NCBI RefSeq assembly: GCF_021044425.1
Contig: NZ_JAJNEC010000005.1
Location: 310,001-374,000 of the forward strand
From: Niabella pedocola
Lineage (GTDB): Bacteria; Bacteroidota; Bacteroidia; Chitinophagales; Chitinophagaceae
Length of the DNA stretch: 64,000 nucleotides
Reading direction: 5' to 3'
Shown: positions 60,265 to 64,000 of the stretch, one piece after another
How positions within the stretch are numbered: position 1 is the first letter of the stretch
Layout: each line of letters starts with the position of its first letter
Made by a program: the position numbers and the translations under genes
The notes under the pieces: model-generated
The model's input: the letters and a program-made list of their open reading frames with translations, nothing else
The model's database searches: none
What the model was told of the DNA's origin: nothing

Positions 60265-60802
60265 AGTCTCGTAATTTTTTAGGTTTAAGAATGAGGCATA
60301 AATGAGCAGGCGATTGAAGGCAATAGAAGGGCTACACGTTCTGCTGTATACACAGCAACGCTTTACATGCTCAGGTACTTACTTTTTTTCAGGCGTTCCT
60401 TTCTTACATTGGAATGGATGCGGGATCAAGTCTGATTTTTCAGGGTCATAGAGGTTTCGAGGTTTGTTAAAGAATAGTAAATAGCAAGACAAATGTTATC
60501 GAAAAAAAATACATCAACAAATTTTTTTCTGCATTTCCGAAATAGCATCGGCAATAAATTATTCTTTAAACAATGCACAAAGATCTTTATTAAAAAAATG
60601 CACGAAGCTTTATTGAAAGAAAAACGCTTTAAATCGATACCGGAACAAAACAAGGCACCTGTATAATGGCATAGACGGAAAGCCGTACGGTGACTGCGTT
60701 ATAGCCGGTTATAAAATAACAACCTAAACGATCCGGAATCGTTATATTGCCAATTTGGGGGCCATCCGTTGATGCACCACCTGTAAAAAAAACGAAAAAA
60801 AA
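60265..60802. other. 538-base spacer ahead of susC and the SAM riboswitch
   Basis: A/T-rich, without convincing genes. It should hold the promoter and leader of susC (minus strand), but no exact TAnnTTTG box is visible for it. A 17-base inverted repeat, AACGAT-CCGGA-ATCGTT, lies at 60727-60743. A minus-strand frame at 60426-60653 is low-complexity A/T-rich and is not considered a gene. Confidence 0.4.
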
Positions 60803-60835
60803 TTTGGAGGTCTCAAAAAATAGTCTATAAATTTG
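60803..60835 (+). promoter_or_regulatory. Promoter of the SAM-riboswitch transcript
   Basis: TTTG at 60803-60806, 21 bases, TAAATTTG at 60828-60835. Both boxes match the consensus exactly. The transcript would start near 60842, 14 bases ahead of the riboswitch. Confidence 0.75.
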
Positions 60836-60855
60836 CCCTAGTTCTTGAAATTATT

Positions 60856-60955
60856 CTTATCCAGAAAGACCGAGGGACTTGACCCGATGACGTCTTGGCA
60901 ACCTCCGCATTGCGCGGGAAGGTGCCACCTTCAACCACACTTGTGGAAAGATAAG
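60856..60955 (+). ncRNA. SAM-I (S-box) riboswitch
   Basis: The closing stem P1 is CTTATC (60856-60861) with GATAAG (60950-60955). Conserved parts in order are cagaaagac, gagggacttgacccgatga, ggcaacc and ggtgcca, the S-box core. It binds S-adenosylmethionine and controls the PLP sulfur-amino-acid gene that starts at 61104. The 148 bases between contain a GC hairpin with a T-rich loop (61011-61035), the likely expression platform or part of it. Confidence 0.93.
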
Positions 60956-61010
60956 TTAGAAAAAGCCTTTTCATTTATTTGCAAAATAGTTGAATGCGCT
61001 TCTGACTTGT

Positions 61011-61035
61011 CGGGAGCGTATTTTTTTTGCTCCCG
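61011..61035 (+). promoter_or_regulatory. Hairpin with T8 loop in the riboswitch leader
   Basis: CGGGAGC (61011-61017), loop GTATTTTTTTT, GCTCCCG (61029-61035). The T-run lies inside the loop rather than after the stem. It sits between the riboswitch and the ATG at 61104. Confidence 0.6.
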
Positions 61036-61103
61036 GCATTCCTGTCGTTCGTTTTTCCGGATGGATGTTCATGAGTTATTCTTCACTATTAAAAAACAAA
61101 AAA

Positions 61104-62273
61104 ATGAAAGCGCAAACAAAGATCCTGCACAGTATTCCTGCCGATGAGCTTACCGGAGCCATCTCCACTCCCATTTATCAAACCTCCACCTTTGTACAGG
61201 ACGCACCCGGCGTAAACCGCGGCTATGACTATTCCCGTACCAATAATCCCACACGCGCCACCTTGGAAAAACTGGTTGCCGAACTGGAAGGCGGCAGCCA
61301 TGGGTTTGCATTTGCCAGCGGCCTGGCCGCCATCGATGCAGTAGTAAAGCTGCTTGCGGCGGGCGATGAGATCCTGGCAGTGGATGATATTTACGGTGGT
61401 GCCTTTCGCCTGTTTACTCATGTATACCAGAAGTTGGGGATTGGTGTGCGTTATACAGACACTACAGATGTGGCAAAGGTAGCCGCCGCCATCACTCCTA
61501 GAACCAAACTGATCTGGATTGAAACACCCACCAACCCAACGTTAAAGATCTCCGACATCCGTGCGATTGCAGTGCTTGCAAAAGCGCATCATGTGCTGCT
61601 TTGTGTAGACAACACCTTTGCTTCTCCGGCCGCACAAACACCGCTGGCGCTGGGCGCCGATATTGTGGTGCACAGTGCCACCAAGTATCTTGCCGGACAT
61701 AGCGACGTGATCGCCGGGGTTGTGGTAACAAAAACGGCTGCACTCGGCGACCAGATCAAATTTATTCAGAATGCTTCCGGTGCCATACTGGGACCTTTCG
61801 ACAGCTGGCTCACCATCAGGGGCATTGAAACCCTTCCCCTGCGTATAGCGCAGCATTCGAAGAATGCACAGGCCGTTGCTGAATTCCTGCAGACTCAGGA
61901 TCTGGTAAGAAACGTTTACTACCCGGGGCTCTCTACGCATCATAATCATGCCATTGCCCAACAGCAGCAACAATACTTTGGAGGCGTTGTCAGCTTCGAC
62001 CTCCAGATTGATGAAGCGGATGTCGCAACGCAACTGGTAAAATCAACACGCTATTTTCAATTGGCGGAAAGTTTGGGCGGTGTCAAAAGCCTGATCTGTT
62101 TACCCAGTGAAATGACTCATAAATCCATCCCTGCGGAGATCCGCCGTCGGGCGGGTGTTACCGACAGCCTGATACGGCTTTCTGTAGGGTTGGAAGATGC
62201 GGAGGACCTGATCGATGATCTGAAAAAAGCGATACGTGTAGCAACGGGGCGTTTAGCAACAGCAGCGTTTTAA
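61104..62273 (+). CDS. Cystathionine gamma-synthase/O-acylhomoserine sulfhydrylase-type enzyme
   Basis: 389 residues, fold-type I PLP enzyme of the Cys/Met metabolism family. PLP lysine K194 is in HSATKYLAGHSDV. Other motifs are TPIYQTSTFVQD, YDYSRTNNPTRATLEKLVAELEGG, FASGLAAIDAVVKLL, ETPTNPTLKISDI, VDNTFASP and LPSEMTHKSIP near the C terminus. It could be cystathionine gamma-synthase, an acylhomoserine sulfhydrylase or a lyase. The SAM riboswitch argues for a methionine-synthesis role. The ATG at 61104 is chosen because the longer frame from 60990 crosses the leader hairpin. Confidence 0.9.
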   Translation: MKAQTKILHSIPADELTGAISTPIYQTSTFVQDAPGVNRGYDYSRTNNPTRATLEKLVAELEGGSHGFAFASGLAAIDAVVKLLAAGDEILAVDDIYGGAFRLFTHVYQKLGIGVRYTDTTDVAKVAAAITPRTKLIWIETPTNPTLKISDIRAIAVLAKAHHVLLCVDNTFASPAAQTPLALGADIVVHSATKYLAGHSDVIAGVVVTKTAALGDQIKFIQNASGAILGPFDSWLTIRGIETLPLRIAQHSKNAQAVAEFLQTQDLVRNVYYPGLSTHHNHAIAQQQQQYFGGVVSFDLQIDEADVATQLVKSTRYFQLAESLGGVKSLICLPSEMTHKSIPAEIRRRAGVTDSLIRLSVGLEDAEDLIDDLKKAIRVATGRLATAAF

Positions 62274-62288
62274 AGCAGCTCAACAGGA

Positions 62289-62335
62289 GTTGCATTGTCC
62301 CAAAATAATCTTTCTTATTTTGGGGCGAACGCAAC
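62289..62335. repeat. Long imperfect hairpin downstream of the SAM-regulated gene
   Basis: The inner stem is CCCAAAATAA (62299-62308), loop TCTTTC, TTATTTTGGG (62315-62324), perfect over ten pairs. An outer stem GTTGC (62289-62293) pairs with GCAAC (62331-62335). It lies 16 bases after the stop of the PLP gene. There is no T-run after it, so terminator activity is uncertain. Confidence 0.5.
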
Positions 62336-62507
62336 GATAACGGGATTGTTTCAAAAGCGCTGCAACAGACATTGGCATGTTAGTTATCCATAGAAGATTG
62401 TATTATGCATGGCGGATCATCACAGAATAAACTGACGCCTATACGACCTATCGGGAAAATTTGATAAAAGTATATTGATCTTTAATATACAAAGTTGTCA
62501 AACGTAC

Positions 62508-62539
62508 CAACCATTCAACCATTTGGGGTTGAATGGTTG
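62508..62539. repeat. Perfect 13-base inverted repeat
   Basis: CAACCATTCAACC (62508-62520), loop ATTTGG, GGTTGAATGGTTG (62527-62539). It lies in the 346-base convergent spacer 62274-62619 between the PLP enzyme and the aldo/keto reductase. It could be a bidirectional terminator without a T-run, or an element end. Confidence 0.5.
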
Positions 62540-62619
62540 ATATCGACTGCAGTCTGCATTGCGACAGGTTTTTCATATTGTACTCTTACACGTACGCCAT
62601 ACCTATTTGATGTCAATGC

Positions 62620-63573
62620 TCAGTATGCGCTCGCTACATCCAGTGTTTCCAGGGCATCTTCCGAAAGCGACAGCCGGGCTGCGTCGGTCATACTCTGCAT
62701 TTGTGTTACACTGGTAGCACTTACAATGGGTGCGGTAACAGAAGGACGAGACAACAGCCAGGCAAGCGCCACAGCGGCAGGAGTAGTATGGTAGGCTTCG
62801 GACACGCCATCCAAAGCCGCCAGGATCTTCTTTCCCCGTTCATCCAGCATCTTCTTCACACCCGCGCCTCGCGTACTTTTTGTCAGATCCGCTTCACTCC
62901 GGTACTTCCCGGTTAAAAATCCGCTGGCCAGTGCGTAGTACGTGATTACCCCCAGGCCGTGTGCTGCAACAATCGGCTCATATTGTGTTTCATATCGTTC
63001 CCGGTGATATAAATTATACTCCGGCTGTAAGGTTTGATATACCGGAAGCTGTCGCTCAGCAGATGCCTTTAGCGAAGCTTCCAGCCGCTGGGGCGACATA
63101 TTGGATGCACCGATCCATCGCACTTTTCCTTCCCTGATCAATTGTGCATAAGCCTCCAGCGTTTCCTCCACAGGGATCCCTTCATCATCAAAATGAGTCT
63201 GGTAAAGATCGATAGTATCGGTTTGTAACCGCTTTAACGAAAGCTCCACCTGCTTAAGGATATATGCTTTTGATGTATCCGGCTGCGGCTGACCCGCCAT
63301 GCTGCCGCCAACTTTTGTAGCGATCAATACGGCATTCCGTTTGCCGGTTTTCTTCAGCCAGTTGCCGATAATGGTTTCAGACTCTCCTCCCTGGTTGCCG
63401 GGCGCCCAGTAAGCATATTGATTGGCGGTGTCGATCATATTAAACCCTTCAGCTACAAAATGATCCAGCAATTCAAATGACCTGCGTTCATCAGCAGTCC
63501 ATCCAAAAACATTTCCACCAAAAACAACGGGTGCAATCTGCAGGTCGGTATGCCCAAGTGTTCGCTTATTCAT
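62620..63573 (-). CDS. Aldo/keto reductase
   Basis: 317 residues of the NADPH-dependent (beta/alpha)8 family. The catalytic set is visible: Asp and Tyr in MIDTANQYAYW, Lys in VLIATKVGG, His in DLYQTHFDD. Downstream strands RWIGASNMSPQRLEAS, YQTLQPEYNLYHRERYE and SGFLTGKYRSEADL match the YajO/general-stress AKR group. The substrate is unknown. It is divergent from the DinB gene, whose promoter lies in the 172-base gap. Confidence 0.93.
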   Translation of the reverse strand: MNKRTLGHTDLQIAPVVFGGNVFGWTADERRSFELLDHFVAEGFNMIDTANQYAYWAPGNQGGESETIIGNWLKKTGKRNAVLIATKVGGSMAGQPQPDTSKAYILKQVELSLKRLQTDTIDLYQTHFDDEGIPVEETLEAYAQLIREGKVRWIGASNMSPQRLEASLKASAERQLPVYQTLQPEYNLYHRERYETQYEPIVAAHGLGVITYYALASGFLTGKYRSEADLTKSTRGAGVKKMLDERGKKILAALDGVSEAYHTTPAAVALAWLLSRPSVTAPIVSATSVTQMQSMTDAARLSLSEDALETLDVASAY

Positions 63574-63707
63574 ATTTTAGTTTTATGCATTAAAAACAAC
63601 CCGGAGCAGATATTGTTCGGAGCGGTTATATCGGTGCCGGCAATCGCCCGTCATACGGCCGCTTTGTATGCCGGAGCTTTGACCATGCCGGGAACCAACT
63701 TATGGGT

Positions 63708-63715
63708 TATCTTTG
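63708..63715 (+). promoter_or_regulatory. -7 promoter box of the DinB-family gene
   Basis: TATCTTTG, an exact TAnnTTTG match 30 bases ahead of the ATG at 63746. A TTTG at 63678-63681 is upstream with a rather long 26-base spacer. Confidence 0.5.
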
Positions 63716-63745
63716 TAACTACACTCAATTTAAACCAGTAATAAT

Positions 63746-64000
63746 ATGAACAAATCAGCCATCCATCCCATGCCGGCATATTTCGACCGCTATATCAACC
63801 AGGTACCGGACGAACTGGAAATTGTACCCGCCATTCAAAAAAGCATCCTGGATATTTACCAGCTGGATAAAGAGAAGATCGACAGCCTGGGCGACCAGGT
63901 ATATGCCCCGGGGAAGTGGACGATCAGGCAGATCCTTTTACATATTGCCGATTCGGAGCGGGTGTTCATTTACCGGGCATTGCGCTTTGCAAGAAAAGAC
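63746..64000 (+). CDS. DinB superfamily protein, N-terminal part only
   Basis: 85 residues are visible before the right edge. The sequence starts MNKSAIHPMPAYFDRYINQV and contains PGKWTIRQILLHIADSERVFIYRALRFARKD. W-x-x-x-Q-x-x-x-H-x-x-D-x-E is the DinB four-helix metal-binding pattern; the first metal His is the one in LLHIADSE. Members include DNA-damage-induced proteins and thiol-dependent transferases (YfiT, BacA types); the role here is unknown. The remainder of the gene is outside the window. Confidence 0.85.
   Translation, partial: MNKSAIHPMPAYFDRYINQVPDELEIVPAIQKSILDIYQLDKEKIDSLGDQVYAPGKWTIRQILLHIADSERVFIYRALRFARKD

Noticed and set aside
60426..60653. Minus-strand small protein of 75 codons between susC and the riboswitch
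   Set aside because: Low-complexity A/T-rich DNA with Phe/Lys/Asn-rich translation and no start signals; more likely leader DNA of susC.
60990..61103. Extended N terminus for the SAM-regulated enzyme
   Set aside because: It would translate through the leader hairpin and adds residues unlike the family. The ATG at 61104 fits the family start.
1..64000. CRISPR array, prophage or integrated element
   Set aside because: No regularly spaced repeats, phage structural genes, integrase or tRNA-linked attachment site were seen anywhere in the window.

Overview
The window reads as ordinary chromosome of a member of the Bacteroidota, most likely the family Chitinophagaceae (a Niabella- or Chitinophaga-like soil or water bacterium; this is inference from gene content, not a match). 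Supporting signs are a SusC/SusD pair, TonB-dependent receptors, a GLPGLI-family protein, lipoproteins of the CS/CG/CN type, a GntR-LacI regulator, the Bacteroidota promoter type (TTTG, about 20 bases, TAnnTTTG), weak ribosome binding sites, and spacers filled with heptamer-like 'gatttga' repeats. No tRNA, rRNA, CRISPR array, intact insertion sequence or prophage was seen.

Layout. 1-8.7 kb: 5' end of pyruvate dehydrogenase E2, a GLPGLI protein, rhodanese, PASTA protein, D-Ala-D-Ala ligase, a ferredoxin divergent from an acyl-CoA reductase, an HtrA protease, a universal stress protein and an alpha/beta hydrolase. 8.9-17.5 kb: aspartate kinase, Ldh-type dehydrogenase, two lipoproteins, SSB, MnmA, an SMR pump, an MBL-fold hydrolase and a Nudix hydrolase. 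17.5-25 kb: a secreted GH18 chitinase, then a surface-protein locus: an M43 metalloprotease, a cyclic-nucleotide/AraC regulator and a choice-of-anchor Q beta-helix protein. The protease and the beta-helix protein share an unusual C-terminal tail.

25.5-36 kb: a zinc-ribbon/SPFH pair resembling YdjG-YdjI, an esterase, an RsmB-type methyltransferase and the 2-oxoglutarate dehydrogenase genes sucB and sucA. These last two are split by a repeat-rich spacer and an oppositely oriented response regulator. rpsT follows. 36-48 kb: peptidoglycan recycling (murQ and an amino-sugar kinase), a C-terminal processing protease, a PLP-dependent cysteine/cystathionine synthase with CBS domains, a Uma2 nuclease, a frameshifted membrane-protein gene, a DUF922-type protein with an outer-membrane barrel, dihydroorotase and a short MutS-like ATPase. 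47.5-51.1 kb: a barrel, a His-rich lipoprotein and a TonB receptor whose promoter carries two palindromic operator-like boxes, suggesting metal (zinc) control. 51.3-60.3 kb: ysxC with a GntR-LacI regulator, ubiE/menG, a metal-receptor-like binding protein, a truncated EamA transporter and the SusD/SusC pair. 60.8-64 kb: a SAM-I riboswitch with a textbook promoter ahead of a trans-sulfuration enzyme, an aldo/keto reductase and the start of a DinB-family gene.

The most unusual item is the tail shared by the M43 protease and the beta-helix protein. A Fn3-like domain, of the kind that normally precedes T9SS sorting signals, appears to be interrupted by a membrane hairpin whose second half looks like an internal lipoprotein signal ending in Cys-Asn-Lys. 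Next is the two-box metal-type operator over the TonB-receptor promoter.
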